The position numbers were made by a program, and so were the translations under genes. Shown one piece after another: positions 1 to 10,960 of a DNA stretch of 36,716 nucleotides. Under the pieces are notes generated by a model, which did not search any database, was not told the origin of the DNA, and saw nothing but the letters and a program-made list of their open reading frames with translations. Numbering within the stretch: position 1 is the first letter of the stretch; each line of letters starts with the position of its first letter. Source of the DNA: Falciphora oryzae (Eukaryota > Ascomycota > Sordariomycetes > Magnaporthales > Magnaporthaceae); contig JNVV01000026.1 in assembly GCA_000733355.1 (NCBI GenBank), forward strand, positions 21,598 through 58,313, in the 5' to 3' direction.

Positions 1-1210
1 CGCTTTTACCGCCGCCCGGTACGCCTGCAAACCCAACCTCCTACACGCCGCTTTTTCCTTTTTGTTTGGCTGTTTAAGCACCCCGTTTACCCGCATAGGC
101 TTTATCGGGCACTTCGGGTGGTCGGCAGGGTACGGGCCTAAGCAGTTCGCACATTGCGGAAAAGCCGTGCACGGCGATGCGTGCCGGCCGTCGTCCACCT
201 TCCCGCACCGAAAGCACCTGTCGGCCCAGGCGCAGTTGCGGGCTACGTGGAAACCGTGGCAGCCGGGGCTATGTTGAGTGATTAGCGGGTGTTTTTGTAT
301 ACGGCGTGAAAAGGAGGTGATCCCCCAAAGCCTAAATCCGTCCACACGCGTATAAAAGGATATAATCCATGATATACGCCCTTGGTAGTCGGCGCCGGCC
401 CCGGAGGGCTTAACGCTTACCGGTGTCAGCCCTGTTTGGGCTTCGACTTCCTCCCGGACCAGCTTTTCCGATACCGGAACGCTTTGTCCGAGGCCGTTAA
501 CCAAAGTGGTTGGGCACCCGGAAACGACATAGTTTAGCCAAAGCTCCGGCTTTTCAACCCGTTCGGCGTTATAAAGGCGGCCCAGCTCCGAACGGTGCTG
601 GTAAAGCCGGTTTTGGATTTCGGCCGTTTTAGCCCTAAGTACGAAGCCCGTTGGGATTCGGTAAGCTTCCGGGACGTCCGCTGTAATAAACGGCAGGTCC
701 TTGCTATCGGCAAGGGCTTTGCGTAAGCTAAAGCCTGTTTGTTGGTTGGCCTAAGCCTGCCGTTCTTCCGGGATTTTGACGAAAACCCGGAAGTTTGGGC
801 GGGGGGCCCGGGGGGCCCGGGCGCCCTGGGGCGCACGGTCCCGTGGGGCCTGTGCGGGTCGTTAGCCTTGTTGCTCGGCCGCCCGGGCCGCCGACGCGTA
901 AGTTGGGCGCGTCGAACCGGGCGCGTTGTTGGGTTCGGTATCGCCGGCGGGCTTTCCGTCCCCCCGAATAGGGACTGGTTGGCCTAAAAGCGCCTCTTTT
1001 GCGTACTCCAAAAAGCAGGTTTTCCACTCGTTTGCTTCGTGGATTGCCTCCGCCGGAAGGGAGGCGATGCCGGCGTCGATAGACAAAGCGAAGGTTGTGC
1101 AAATTAGCGCCGTTTGCTGATGCTTGCGGCTGTAATTTGCAATGATATCTGCCGCGGCCGCTGCGGCCGACCCGGGGGTCGGGCGCGTAAGCCGGGGGGG
1201 AAGGGGGGGA
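1..1210 (-). pseudogene. LINE (Tad/I-like) ORF1, gag-like protein with CCHC knuckles, 3' part; runs off the left edge
   Basis: Read on the minus strand, this stretch gives a gag-like ORF1 of a non-LTR retrotransposon, the RNA-binding protein that coats the element RNA. An N-terminal helical stretch lies near 1120-860 (it includes EANEWKTCFLEYAKEALLGQ). A conserved middle follows at about 760-330. Clustered zinc knuckles then lie at about 270-90: SPGCHGFHVARNC with the first Cys lost to Ser, then CFRCGKVDDGRHASPC, then CANCLGPYPADHPKC. At least one frameshift (near 290-300) and several stops break the frame. The 5' part of the same ORF resumes at 11466, because an LTR element was inserted at 1210. 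RIP is weaker here than in that LTR element. The family assignment rests on the three-knuckle pattern; the clade is inferred. Confidence 0.75.
1206..1210. repeat. Target site duplication GGGGA (left copy)
   Basis: The five bases immediately before the 5' LTR are identical to 11466-11470 immediately after the 3' LTR. A 5-bp duplication is the normal size for Ty3/gypsy integration. It lies in a G-rich run, so one end could slip by a base or two. Confidence 0.85.
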
Positions 1211-1390
1211 TGTCATAGTTCCGTGCTTGGGGCACGGAAGTAGTAGCTTAGGGGTGGCCCCTGAGCCAACTCGTGTATATATAGGAGCCTTACAACCTTC
1301 CTTATAATTCCTTTTTTCCTCCTCCTCATCTTCCAAAATAACATTACTATAACCCTTACCGGCGACCAACCCGTAGTCCGGTTTATTACA
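1211..1390 (+). repeat. 5' LTR
   Basis: This 180-bp repeat starts TGTCATAG and ends TTATTACA. It contains a TATA box (GTATATATAG near 1275) that probably drives the element transcript. It pairs with 11286-11465 without length difference. Nearly all mismatches are transitions, mostly C here and T in the 3' copy. Confidence 0.92.
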
Positions 1391-1499
1391 TTTTTGGATG
1401 ATTTTTTCCCTTACTAAGGGATTATAACAATAGCAACCCTAAACGCCGGGGACGGTAACGGGGGCTTGACTCCTGCCACGTCCGGCGCGCTAACACCTT

Positions 1500-2560
1500 T
1501 CCCCCGAAACATTTTTTTCGAAACTATCGCGAGCCTTTAAAAACGATTGGCCGTAGCCGAGTAACAGCAGCAGGAATTTTAAGCTAGTACTAATAAGCTT
1601 TTCGTTGCCTATCGCAAAGACATTTTAAAGGTGATAGCGGAGCAGAAAGACCAGCTTTCGGCAGTCTACGTGGCGTTTAACGCACCCAAACGATTCCCTT
1701 TTAAAGATCCGACATTTTATACTGGCGACGGAGGAAGTTTTAACGCGTGGAAGAACGCGATCGAATATAAGTTCGCCCGTGACGAGGATTTTATCGGGGA
1801 CTACCGCGACCAATTCGAATACGTATGGTCCAGCCTGGCCCCGAACATTTAGGATGTGGTACGATCGTATTACGAAATCGGGGGCTCCAACAGTTTGTAC
1901 GACCTAAAAGCATTCATCTTCTACTTCGGCACCATTTTTAACAACCCTTACAAAAAGGCCCAAGCTTTAGCGAAATTGGAAGCATGCCGAATGGAGTCCG
2001 GACAAACATTTATTTAGTTTTATATTAAGTTCGAAATGTTGTTAGCGTTTGCCGGAGGGTTGGTTTGGGCCGACGAAGTGAAGATTAATTACTTTCGCTT
2101 CCGTGTTTCCAATTGCATCCGTTTAGCAGCGGTGGCGGGCTACCACGACGCTAACTCCTATTAGAAAGTGGTAGCGGTATATAAACGCATTGCTTAAGCA
2201 TTAGAAACGATCGATTTGGACAATAAGTTCGGCAAAAGATCGTTACAATCCCCTGCCCCTACTTACTTCGAAAGAGATACGGAGGATACCCCGATAATAG
2301 GCGTTAACGCAGCCCACACCGATACGCACCCTCTACGTAAATTACGCGCCCTATAGGTGTTTTAGGAGGAGTTCTAGCGGCGCCGGGATATAGGAGCATG
2401 TTTGAATTGCGGTAGTAAGGAATACGAGCGACGGGCTTGCCGCTACCGGAGCGCAGCCAACCCTAAAAGAACTAAGGTGGCCGCTACTTAAAGCATCGGC
2501 ACCGAGGAGGGAAAAGAGTAGCTTTTGACGAAAGATTTAGCTAGGGGGGGAAATTGCGGT
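1500..2560 (+). pseudogene. Chromovirus gag (capsid/nucleocapsid) relic
   Basis: The plus-strand frame around 1560-1852 reads as a retrotransposon gag capsid domain: a polar N-terminus, then DPTFYTGDGGSFNAWKNAIE and a helical region that continues past a stop at 1850. Downstream, at about 2398-2450, is a nucleocapsid zinc knuckle CLNCGSKEYERRAC. The usual His is Tyr there, as a single C-to-T change (CAC to TAC) would produce. In-frame stops at 1850, near 2015, near 2160 and beyond fit RIP of CAA/CAG. The start codon is not certain because a stop at about 1583 lies in an otherwise continuing frame. Confidence 0.78.
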
Positions 2561-2639
2561 AACGGATACAAATTGTAACTAAAGGACCATTTAAAAAAAA
2601 GTGGAAAAATGAGTTAAAGGAAATCGAACGCAGTATGGA

Positions 2640-3788
2640 CGGCTCCCCGTTTTTAGTGCTAATACTGCTTGATTTTTCCCAATTTGTTAATGCATAAATG
2701 GATTTAGGTTGCTAATATTACGCGGCAATAAGCGAAAGCTTCGCAGTAAAGAATCGAATTGAAAAAATACGACTTTATAAACCTCGGCAACTCGGAACCA
2801 TCCTAAGCAGGACTCCGATAGCTATTAGGTACTTTGCCAAATGCGAAATGGATATAAACGGGTGGGTTAAACCCGTCCTATTTTACATTATCCCGGAAAT
2901 GCCTAAAAACGTTATTTTAGGACTCCCGTAGATAAAGAACGAATAAATCACCTTTAACGCGGCCTTGGATTGCTTACGAATAGGAGAAACCGGCTAATTC
3001 GTAATGAAAGAGGCGAAAGCTCGGCCAACTTCGGAAAAGCTTTCGGTAATAATCGGCAGCATTTTTGCCGCGGCCTGCCGGAGATAACGGCGGGACCCGT
3101 AGCAAGGTTATAAATTTGCGGCCACTTTTTTAAAAGAAATAATACGAATTTTTTAGCTTACAGCCGAAACACTTTCCCCGAAACGACTAAAATTTAAGCT
3201 GCTTAAAAAGCTAGCGGAGTTTGCCAACCTTTTCGATAAAGCTAAAGCGTTAGGTTTGCTTTCATACCGGGGGAATTTAAACTATTATATTAAATTGAAA
3301 AAGAACGACGACGGTTTTATACCGGACCTCCTTTAGGGGCGCTTGTACAATATGCCGAGGGAGCAACTTTTAAAATTACGAAAACAAATTACCAAGCTAA
3401 TAAATAAAGGGTGGATTTGCGCCAATTTATTACTAGCGGCAGTACCCGTCTTTATGGTTCGCAAACAGTTAAAAAGATAGCGTTTATGCGTGGATTACCG
3501 CGCGTTTAACGCGATTACATTTTAAAACCGCTACCTTTTATTATTTGTAAAAAAAACATTCCGTTTTTTATTAAAAGCGAAATGGTTTACCAAAGTGGAC
3601 GTCCGAGCCGCTTTTTATAAAATTAAAATAGCATAAAGCAATAAGCACTTAATAGCATTCCGAATTCGGTTCGGGTTGTTCGAATAGCTAGTTTGCCTAT
3701 TCGGGTTAGTAGGAGCCCTAGTAACCTTTTAGCGCTACATTAACGGCGTTTTAAGCGATATCTTCAACGATTTCGTATCGGTTTATTT
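2640..3788 (+). pseudogene. Chromovirus pol, protease and N-terminal half of reverse transcriptase
   Basis: The 2640-3000 part resembles the aspartic-protease region of fungal gypsy elements, with a segment ending MPKNVILGLP then a stop where Trp is expected. From about 3350 the RT palm reads NKGWIRANLL-like sequence, then LCVDYRAFNAI (3485-3515), WFTKVDVRAAFYKI (3590-3630) and YINGVLSDIFNDFVSVY (3735-3785). The catalytic YLDD box is cut exactly here by the nested insertion; the DD half resumes at 6893. Several in-frame TAG/TAA codons occur. Confidence 0.82.
3775..3788. repeat. 14-bp target duplication of the nested insertion (left copy)
   Basis: GTATCGGTTTATTT here matches GTATTGGTTTATTT at 6879-6892 with one C/T difference. 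Joining left flank to right flank restores the RT frame through the YLDD box, so this is a true insertion point. A duplication of this length is typical of target-primed (LINE-type) integration. Confidence 0.8.
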
Positions 3789-3860
3789 TATTTAGTTATA
3801 CTCCGTTCTATTTAATTAAACCTCGGTCCCTCTTTTAATGTACATGTAAAAACCCTTGGC

Positions 3861-3882
3861 GGCGGGTCGCTAGCGGCCCGCC
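3861..3882. repeat. 22-bp near-perfect palindrome centred on GCTAGC
   Basis: GGCGGGTCGCTAGCGGCCCG plus CC is self-complementary apart from one position pair. It shares its core with the perfect palindrome at 4178-4195. It lies just inside the left end of the nested insertion. Confidence 0.85.
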
Positions 3883-4096
3883 TCCTGGGCGGAAAAACCA
3901 TGTCTGCTTTTCGTATACGGTGCTTCCTGTATTAAACAGTGCTGCCGTCTGCTTTTCTTCACACGCCTGCTTTTTAAGGGTCTTTGCGCGAAAGCGTCCT
4001 TGTAATTGTGGGTGACTTAAAAAAAAAGGTAAACTTAAGGAAAAAGGTGATTGTGATGTGGTAACGCAAGGAAATCGTGCCGCGGCCGGGGCGTTA

Positions 4097-4126
4097 CCGC
4101 CTCGCCCTTTCCTCCGGGCGAGGCGG
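4097..4126. repeat. GC-rich hairpin, 11-bp stem and 8-nt loop
   Basis: CCGCCTCGCCC at 4097-4107 is the exact reverse complement of GGGCGAGGCGG at 4116-4126, separated by eight bases. It is far more GC-rich than the surrounding T-rich DNA. It may be a terminal or internal structure of a small transposon. Confidence 0.85.
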
Positions 4127-4177
4127 CGCTATTAGGGCTATCCCTTTATTAGTTAACAGCTGTTGCCTCGAAATGAC

Positions 4178-4195
4178 CGGGCCGCTAGCGGCCCG
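4178..4195. repeat. 18-bp perfect palindrome CGGGCCGCTAGCGGCCCG
   Basis: The sequence equals its own reverse complement. It repeats the core of 3863-3880 about 315 bases away; the two palindromes bracket the hairpin at 4097-4126. Confidence 0.88.
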
Positions 4196-4954
4196 CTTTT
4201 GCTTCCCGGTATGTTTATTATGTTTGTAATTCGGGGTAAATCACTTTCCTCGGCCGAAGTGGCCGGTTCCTGGACGGTGCTTTTAGTTCCACCTCGGGAG
4301 GTTTTTTCCGTAGTTGCGGGTCGGTTCCGGCTTTGTGGCTTGCTTTGTGTCACGCTATTGGCCATCGTTTTTGTCCTCGTGGGTTTCGGGCCCGGTGTGG
4401 CTTTTCGCTATGTTATTAACGGTATTGGTCGTGCCTTCCGGATCTGTTACCTTTCTTCCACCTTCCTTTTGCGGCCCGGTGCCGCCCCGCTTTCCCTACT
4501 TACAAATAGGCTTCCTTTTTCCAAATCTTTTTTTTTCCCTTCTTTCCTTTTTTACCCTTACTACCACTACCACTACCACATTTGCCACTGCTTTCCTGCA
4601 CGCGATCGTACTTTTACCTTGCCGGTATTTCCTTTGCTTCGGTCTTTTTTTTCGGCTCCTCCACCATGTTTGCCGCGCTTGTTTTTCCGCGTTAATACGA
4701 CGGCGGCGACGAGATTCCCGAATCCGTTAATCTTCGCCTTAAAGCCGTAAGCGTTCCTTTCCCGCTTTATTTACGCTTGCGCTCTTTTCGCTAACTCTAT
4801 TATTTTGTAACCGTATCGCCTCTACTATCAAATAAAATACAGCGCCGCTTTAAAAGTTCCCTTAAGTCACGTTTTATATTCGCAGCTAAAGTCGTACGTT
4901 ACCGCTCCTTCTCCGGCTTTTTTCCCCGTCGTTTTGCTAACTTTTCTTTCAATC

Positions 4955-5911
4955 CCAAGGTTACCATTTGTGTTGGTTGCCTTTAGCGTTTGGCGAACGG
5001 CACCGAAAGTGCCGGCGCTATCCGGGCTTGCAACTACCGGTCAAATGCGTCCCTTTTCCGTTCCGTTCCCTGCTTGGTGCTAACCTTCTTTTCGTAAACA
5101 CTAAAGGTTTAACTTGCGCTTTTTGCAGCGCTTTTCGCGCCTCCTACTAGCAGGTAAGTTCTTTTCCTCCATTCCCTTTTTTTCCCGATTCCGTTTCGCT
5201 TACGACCCGGTAGCCTCCCGTCGGAACCGAAGAGGCCGTCGCTTATGTGCTTAAAGCGTATACCAAATATATCTCTATCCTGCCTAAAAACAAAGCTGCC
5301 TTTGACGTCGCGTTTCCCGCCAAGGAAACTCGTGCTCGGGTTTATCCCGCCTTTGTTCCGCCCTAATTCCGGCGTTCTTTTAGCTAACCCTAGTTGTTTG
5401 TTTGTAATAGAAAGCTTACAGCGTCCTAGTCGACGCCATCGCCGCCTATTCGCGCGTTGCGAAGGACCTCGGCAAACGTTCCGGTGTCCTTTTTAGTTCG
5501 GGTTCTTCCCGTCCCTTTCCGTTTCCTATCGGTTTAGGCAATGTCCTTTCCTCCGTTGCCGGTAGTAACTTTGCTTTGGTTTGGTTCCCGTCCGGTAATA
5601 TGGTTCCTTCAGCTCAAGCTCTTTTTAGCTAGGCTTCCGCCCTAATTTCCTAATAGGATTAATCCAATCGTTTGAAAATGGAGAAGTTGGCTTTGGAGCG
5701 TGCCAAATTCCGCGTGCGTCCCTTCGTTTCGCTTCTTTTCCGTTTTTGTTCCGGCCCGCTAACCGTTTTTCCTTTGCCAATTCGAAATGCTTAATAAAAA
5801 GTCGAAAATCCCCGATACTTTTAATAAATACCTTCGGGATGCCCGGAAGGAGGTTGCTAATAAAATGTTTCGGGATATAAACGACGAAGGTGATAATAAC
5901 GACGATAAGTG
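4955..5911 (+). pseudogene. Decayed Cys-rich reading frame inside the nested insertion, unknown function
   Basis: With frameshifts, the plus strand reads a Cys-rich start (CVGCL..RLANGTESAGAIRAC, about 4970-5035, then TCAFC near 5115). A helical stretch follows (EEAVAYVLKAYTKYISILP, about 5235-5290), then a charged C-terminus (KYLRDARKEVANKMFRDIND, about 5830-5885) ending at a TGA at 5909-5911. Clustered Cys before a helical tail recalls the zinc-binding proteins that ride with fungal retroelements, but I cannot name the family. Stops and frameshifts rule out an intact protein. Confidence 0.45.
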
Positions 5912-6001
5912 ATGGCTTCGTTTTTAATGCGGCTCGGTCCCTATCCTAGTTTTGCTTTTTCTTCTATCCTTTTTTTTAATGCTTTCGTTCGGCGTTTTTT
6001 T

Positions 6002-6868
6002 TTATACGGCTTCCGGTAAATGTTTTGGTCCGGTTTGGTAGCGTTTTGTTTGTCGCGTTGCCGCTTTTCTCTCCTTTTTAATGCGCTTTAGCTTTTTCGC
6101 TACCCTAAAATCTAATAATTTCCCTGTACGAAACATCATTTTTAATACGATCGCGTATATTCTTTCGCCTTTTTCCCACATTTCGAAATATGCTTTTCGG
6201 CCTAAAACCAAATCCAAGCCGGTACCGGTCCGCGCCTAGTCCCATTTGGCACATTGTATTAACACGTGCTATGCTGTTTTTTTTTGCCCGCTCCCGCACT
6301 CGCATAGGGGCGTTACCGCGTCGGGTACATTCCTGCTAAAAAGGAAGGCATTTAATCCTAGTTTTTTTGTGCGAATCTGGATTGCTAGGGAGCTGTAGGT
6401 TTTTGGCAGCTTTTCGTGGTACTCCAGGATTTCCTCCGTAAATTGGGCGTCGTTGGCGGGGCAGGTGCCCCGGTGTCGGTTCGCCCTCCTGGCGGTCTTA
6501 GCCGCGCACTTCGCTTTAAGCTTTTATTTAAGGGTAACGTTTGGGTTCCAATGCCTTTTGTGCTTGTTGCGTGGCTTCTAGTTGTTTTCGGAGCTTAGCT
6601 CGCGCCGGCGTAGTTCCGGTTTTATATCGTTCCTATCCCATTTTATTGCCTATTTTTTTTTCGCAATCCCGCTGTGTGGGTGCGGTCTTCTTTTAAATTG
6701 CTTAAACCCATTAAATCGGAGCTACTCCGCTACCCTTTCGGTAGCTTTGTTCACCATTTCCGTTATCCCAGTATCTCCTTATTTTTTTTTAGTATTAAGC
6801 ACCTTCTCGTTCAGGTATAAATCCAGGGGTAGGGTGTAGGTTTCTGTTTCCAAGTGCGTTAGGGATGT
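6002..6868 (-). pseudogene. LINE ORF2 C-terminal region (post-RT / RNase H tail)
   Basis: Minus-strand translation gives, near 6460-6330, LPKTYSSLAIQIRTKKLGLN and a stretch ending AVTPLCECGSGQ. HVLIQCAKWD follows at about 6270-6240. The C-x-C-G..H-V-L..C arrangement is the conserved Cys/His motif after the RNase H domain of fungal Tad-type LINE ORF2 proteins. The frame runs to a stop at 6002. Several in-frame stops (near 6800, 6720 and 6600, and W/Q-type stops in the tail) show decay. The upstream RT domain is absent, so the copy is 5'-truncated. Confidence 0.72.
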
Positions 6869-6878
6869 CGCTCGGTAT

Positions 6879-6892
6879 GTATTGGTTTATTT
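6879..6892. repeat. 14-bp target duplication of the nested insertion (right copy)
   Basis: GTATTGGTTTATTT pairs with 3775-3788; the single difference is C to T. Confidence 0.8.
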
Positions 6893-9425
6893 GGACGACG
6901 TATTTATTTTTTTTTTAGGGTCCCGCAAAAACTATTAGGAAAAGGTGAAAATGGTTTTCCGCCGGTTGAGAAACGCCGGATTAAATTTAGACCTGGAAAA
7001 AAGCGATTTCGCTATGCAAAAAGTGAAATATTTGGGGTTTATCGTTAAAGCGGGAAAAGGGGTCCAAACCGACCCGGAAAAGATCCGCGCCATCCGCGAT
7101 TAGGAAGTACCGAAAAGATTTAGGGGGTTCCGCGGGTTTTTAGGGTTCGCTAACTTTTACCGAGAATTTATCGACAAATATTTAGAGCTGGCGGCACCAT
7201 TGCAGGCTTTAATTAAAAAAGGAACCCCGTATTGGTGGGATTCCGAAGTTAACGAAGCTTTCGAGCGGTTTAAGCTAGCTTTTATATAAGTACCGGTACT
7301 AGCATAATGGGACTTAGAACGGGATATAAGATTGGAAATAAATTGTTCCGGGACGGCTTTAAAAGGTTGTTTGTCCTAATAAGGAAAAGATGGCTTATGG
7401 CGGCTAGTCGTTTACCATTCCGCTAAATTAAACGACGTTTAGCGCAATTATACCATCTACGATAAAAAGCTTTTCGCGGTAGTAGAGTGTTTAAAAGCTT
7501 AAAACGCAGAATTTTAAAGCGTATTTAGGCCGTTTTTAATTCTTACGGACCATAAAGCCTTGGAATATTTTTCGAAGTTTTAAAAAGTAACCGAAAGATA
7601 AATGCGCTGGGCAAAAACATTAGCTAGATTTAATTATAATTTGCAATACCGATCGGGGAAGTACGCGGTATTACCGGACGCGTTATCCCGAAGGGAATAA
7701 GACGAAGAAAGAGGCGCACGTAAGGCGACATTATTGCAACCGGTATAACCTATTTAACGTATAGCGCTTACGGAAGTTTGTATTAACTCCGTATCGATAG
7801 CCGACTAACCCCCGGAGTGGTTTAGCAACAAAGCTACGCTAGCTACGAAAAAGCCCTTGCTGCTAAATTTAACTTAGCTACGAAAAGCAAGTTACGACTA
7901 TATTACGGCCCTTTTAACGGGAGCTATTATTTTCCGCGAATAAGTATTAGCGGAATTGTGGGATGAAGTATTACGTTACGACGAAATATATAAGCGGAGA
8001 TTTGCAACGGTTTAACAAAACGCGCGCAATTTCCCCCCAAAGGCTAATACCAAAACACAAGTAGCGGATTGTAATATTAATGCATAAGGAGCGTTTTAAT
8101 ATAAAAGGCGATTATGGCTCCCAGTTTAGGAGCTATTAACGACCATTTTGACGCAAAAAGTGCACGCTTCCCTAATTGTAGGCTATGCGGGACGGAATAA
8201 TACATTCGCCGTTTTATGCCGCGATTACTATTAGGACGGGATGTTACGGGATGTGGCTTGGTTTATCCGTAATTGCGACATTTGCCGTAAATCCCGCCCG
8301 TTTCGACGGCATAAACAGGGGCTATTACGCCCCCTCCCGGTGCCGGACCAGTTTTGGAAAAACATTTCGATAGATTTTATAATAGAATTTCCCGCGACCG
8401 AAAGGGGGCCGGAATATTTAATGGTTATTACCGATAGGTTATCGAAATACATCCAGCTCGAAACTATGCATTTTATAGGAGCGAAAAAATGCGCAGTACG
8501 GTTTCGATTAGTATAGTGGCGATTCCGTGGCTTTCCGGACAGCATTATTTCCGATAAAGGTTTGAATTGAGTAGGAGAATTCTGGACGGAATTATGCTCT
8601 TAAGTACAAATTTAATAGTTGCTTTTTACTTTTTTTTACCCGGAAATAGACGGGGGCATAGAGAGAGCGAACCAGGAAGTTCAACACTATTTGCGCTGCT
8701 TTATTACTTTCGTATAAACCGACTGGTCGCAACACTTCGACGCTTGTTAGTTCGCGTTTAATAATAAGGATTTAACCATTACGGGATATAGCCTTAACCG
8801 TTTGCTATTAGGTTTCGATATTAACCTAATCCTAACACACCTACCGCCAAATAACGCACTTAAAGCAAATAAAAAAGGGCGTGCTTCCGCCTTTTTAGCT
8901 TATTTACGGGAAAGATTGGAATTGGCTATTATAGTTGCGGCATTTGTATAATAATAATAAAAGTTATAAGCTAATAGGTTCCGCCGCCTAGCTGAAAAGT
9001 ATAAAATAGGCGACAAAGTGTGGCTGTTTTTTCGCAATATTAAAATAAACCGGCCTAGCAAAAAGCTAGATTAGGTGGCGGATAAGTTCGAAGTGGTTGC
9101 GGTTTTTAATCCTTTTAATGTTACGCTGGATATGCTTAGGGGCATCTATTTTAATTTTTACGTCGAATTAGTGGAACGGGCAGCAAACGACCCGTTCCCG
9201 TTACAAACGAACATAGACATACGTCCAGGACCTATTTTAATCCTATTACCGAAGGATGGCGAATTTTACGAAAAATAGCTCGTAGAAAAGATCCTGGCTA
9301 TGAAAAACGCTAAAAGACGGGGGAAAAGATAAGCATTAGTGAAGTGGGTAGGATATGATAGAATAACGTGGGAATTATTAGAAAAGGTTAAGGATATAGT
9401 AGCGATGGAGGAATTCGAAGCCTAA
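6893..9425 (+). pseudogene. Chromovirus pol, rest of RT, RNase H, integrase and chromodomain
   Basis: The frame resumes in the RT catalytic box (LDDVFIFF at 6890-6915) and continues with the palm/connection region (KSDFAMQKVKYLGFIVKAGK, about 7000-7060). RNase H follows at about 7300-7570 (including ILTDHKALEYF at 7537-7570). The RT/RH-to-integrase linker is at about 7640-7700 (LQYRSGKYAVLPDALSRRE). Integrase HHCC remnants are near 8240-8300 (NCDICRKSRPF). The DDE core starts near 8360 (SIDFI) and continues with ISDKGLN (about 8543-8565); the third acidic residue falls near 8650 in a damaged segment. A chromodomain-like tail lies at 9245-9420 (ALVKWVGYD.ITWE), marking a chromovirus. At least 25 in-frame stops are visible. 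Confidence 0.85.
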
Positions 9426-9805
9426 TAAGGGGATGCACACACTTATAACGGCCCCAAGTTGCGAAATAAAAAGAAATAAACCGCCGCAATTTAAAAATAA
9501 AAGGGACGCATTACGAAAGCTATATTATTTCGAACTAAAAGAAAGCCGGCAAACGAACGGAAATAGCCGTTCGAAACGCGGAGTAGTACGACCCCCTATT
9601 TTAACGAAAAATAAAAACCTAGTACGATAAGCTGCTATTACGCCTAACACCTAACCCCGAATTAAAAACCCCGCATATAAAATACGAAAGGAAGCTGAAA
9701 TTAGTTTTTACCTTTACCATTATCGTTGGCAGACGTTTCTTTTTTAAATATAGAAAGGGAACGGAACCGACGGGAAAAGGAATTGCTACCGTTGTAATGG
9801 ATGTC

Positions 9806-10960
9806 TCAACGACGACAACGCTTCTTACGGTGCCAAATAGTACGAAAAGAGGGCGAAGGCGAGCGACGACGCGATTCGGAACGGTAAGTGAAGCGACGAC
9901 GTTCCGAGTCGCTATTAGATTGGATACGGTTGTTAGCGGCCACCTGATTGATAGCGTTAATAAGCCGGGCGTTACGCGCTTCGGCGCGACGCTCCGTTTC
10001 CATTTGGGCTCGCTATGGAAGGTTAGCGGCGCCGTTACGCGAGATATGGAAAAAAGGGCTAGTTATTTGTATAAAGCCGAAGCCGCGGATAAGCGTATTT
10101 ATAAGCTGCTGGCTTTGGTTGCCGTAATAAGAGGGAGTGCTAGCCGCGTTGCTAAAAACTAAAGCGTTACCCGTAGGGTTGGCGTTTTGGATATGCTAAC
10201 GGTTAAAATTCGTGTTAGTTTTGTTAAGGAGCCGCGATTAGTGCTGGTGGGCGAATAGGTATTTGCGGGTAAGGATAGGACGCGAGCCTTTACCGGAAAG
10301 GATATTAGGTTTGGCAATGTGACGGTCGCTAGTCGTTAAAGCGAAAAGGTCGCGTTAGGTACGGCGTAGGGCAGGATTCGAAGCGTAAGTAGTATTAAAG
10401 GTGTTGTAGCCCGCCGTTTTTTTATAACGGTAACGGTTATAAGCCTGACCAGGCCGGTATTTTTTGCAAACCACAACTTTAGTAACTTTAAATTTGCCGA
10501 AATACGCGTTACATTCGTACTTTTGGTGGACGGGAGCCGTATGCTTTTCGTTCGACGAGTCGCCCGTTAAGTTAATTGCGTCGGCGGCGCGATAGCCTTT
10601 ATCGCGCTGGTGCTAAGCCACGCTATGGGTTAGATACGGACAATAAGCGGGAGCGAAAAGATTTATACGACCAAACGGATCGTCGCTACCGTTTCCGGGA
10701 GGCGGAGGAGGAGCGGTAACGGTAATAGATATTGTAAGGATCGCGCTAATCGGGAAGAGAGTTAATACCGGAAAGGAGCCGGGATAAAAGAAGGGAAATG
10801 CTAAGGAAGGGAGTAACCGCGTAAAAAGATAGCGACGAAATAAAACGAGGACGAAACCGCGACGGTTGGAGGACGGAGATTGTTGGTTAATACTTAAGAA
10901 GGAAGGTGGAGGGAAGCCGGAGTTGGGAGAGAAGAAGATAGGAGACGAGACGACGGCGGG
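9806..10960 (-). pseudogene. Long antisense reading frame between pol and 3' LTR, unknown protein
   Basis: On the minus strand a single frame of about 380 codons runs from about 10960 to a TGA at 9806-9808, broken only by stops of RIP type (TAG/TAA, for example near 10610, 10340, 10225, 10190 and 10010). In order it reads a Ser-rich start, a strongly hydrophobic stretch (SFPVLTLFPISAILTISITV, about 10770-10700), a Pro run, then DPFGRINLFAPAYCPYL (about 10680-10630). A Tyr/Lys-rich block follows (YECNAYFGKFKVTKVVVCKK, about 10520-10460, and YNRYRYKKTAGYNTFNTTYA), and last an Arg/Ser-rich C-terminus (9990-9810). I recognise no family. The hydrophobic segment could be a signal peptide or membrane anchor (inference). 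Confidence 0.5.

Larger units (their letters stand above)
3789..6878 (-). mobile_element. Nested 3.1-kb composite insertion, LINE-derived at least in part
   Basis: The insertion disrupts the YLDD box of the host retrotransposon and is flanked by a 14-bp duplication. Its right third codes, on the minus strand, for the C-terminal end of a LINE ORF2. The middle holds a Cys-rich decayed frame on the plus strand, convergent to the LINE tail. The left end carries large palindromes. No poly(A)/poly(T) tract is left at either end. The simplest reading is a 5'-truncated minus-strand LINE whose 3' region carries other repeat DNA; a composite of two insertions is equally possible. Confidence 0.6.

Noticed and set aside
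1391..1410. Self-priming site (Tf1-like) after the 5' LTR, from a partial complement to LTR bases near 1331-1343
   Set aside because: Only about 10 of 11 bases match and the position is not the transcript 5' end with any certainty.
4163..4750. 195-codon plus-strand frame in the nested insertion
   Set aside because: T-rich, low-complexity translation (Phe/Leu/Pro) without motif; probably chance in pyrimidine-rich DNA.
3789..6878. Helitron interpretation of the nested insertion because of the hairpins
   Set aside because: A 14-bp target duplication is present; Helitrons make none, and the CTRR end next to a hairpin is not seen.
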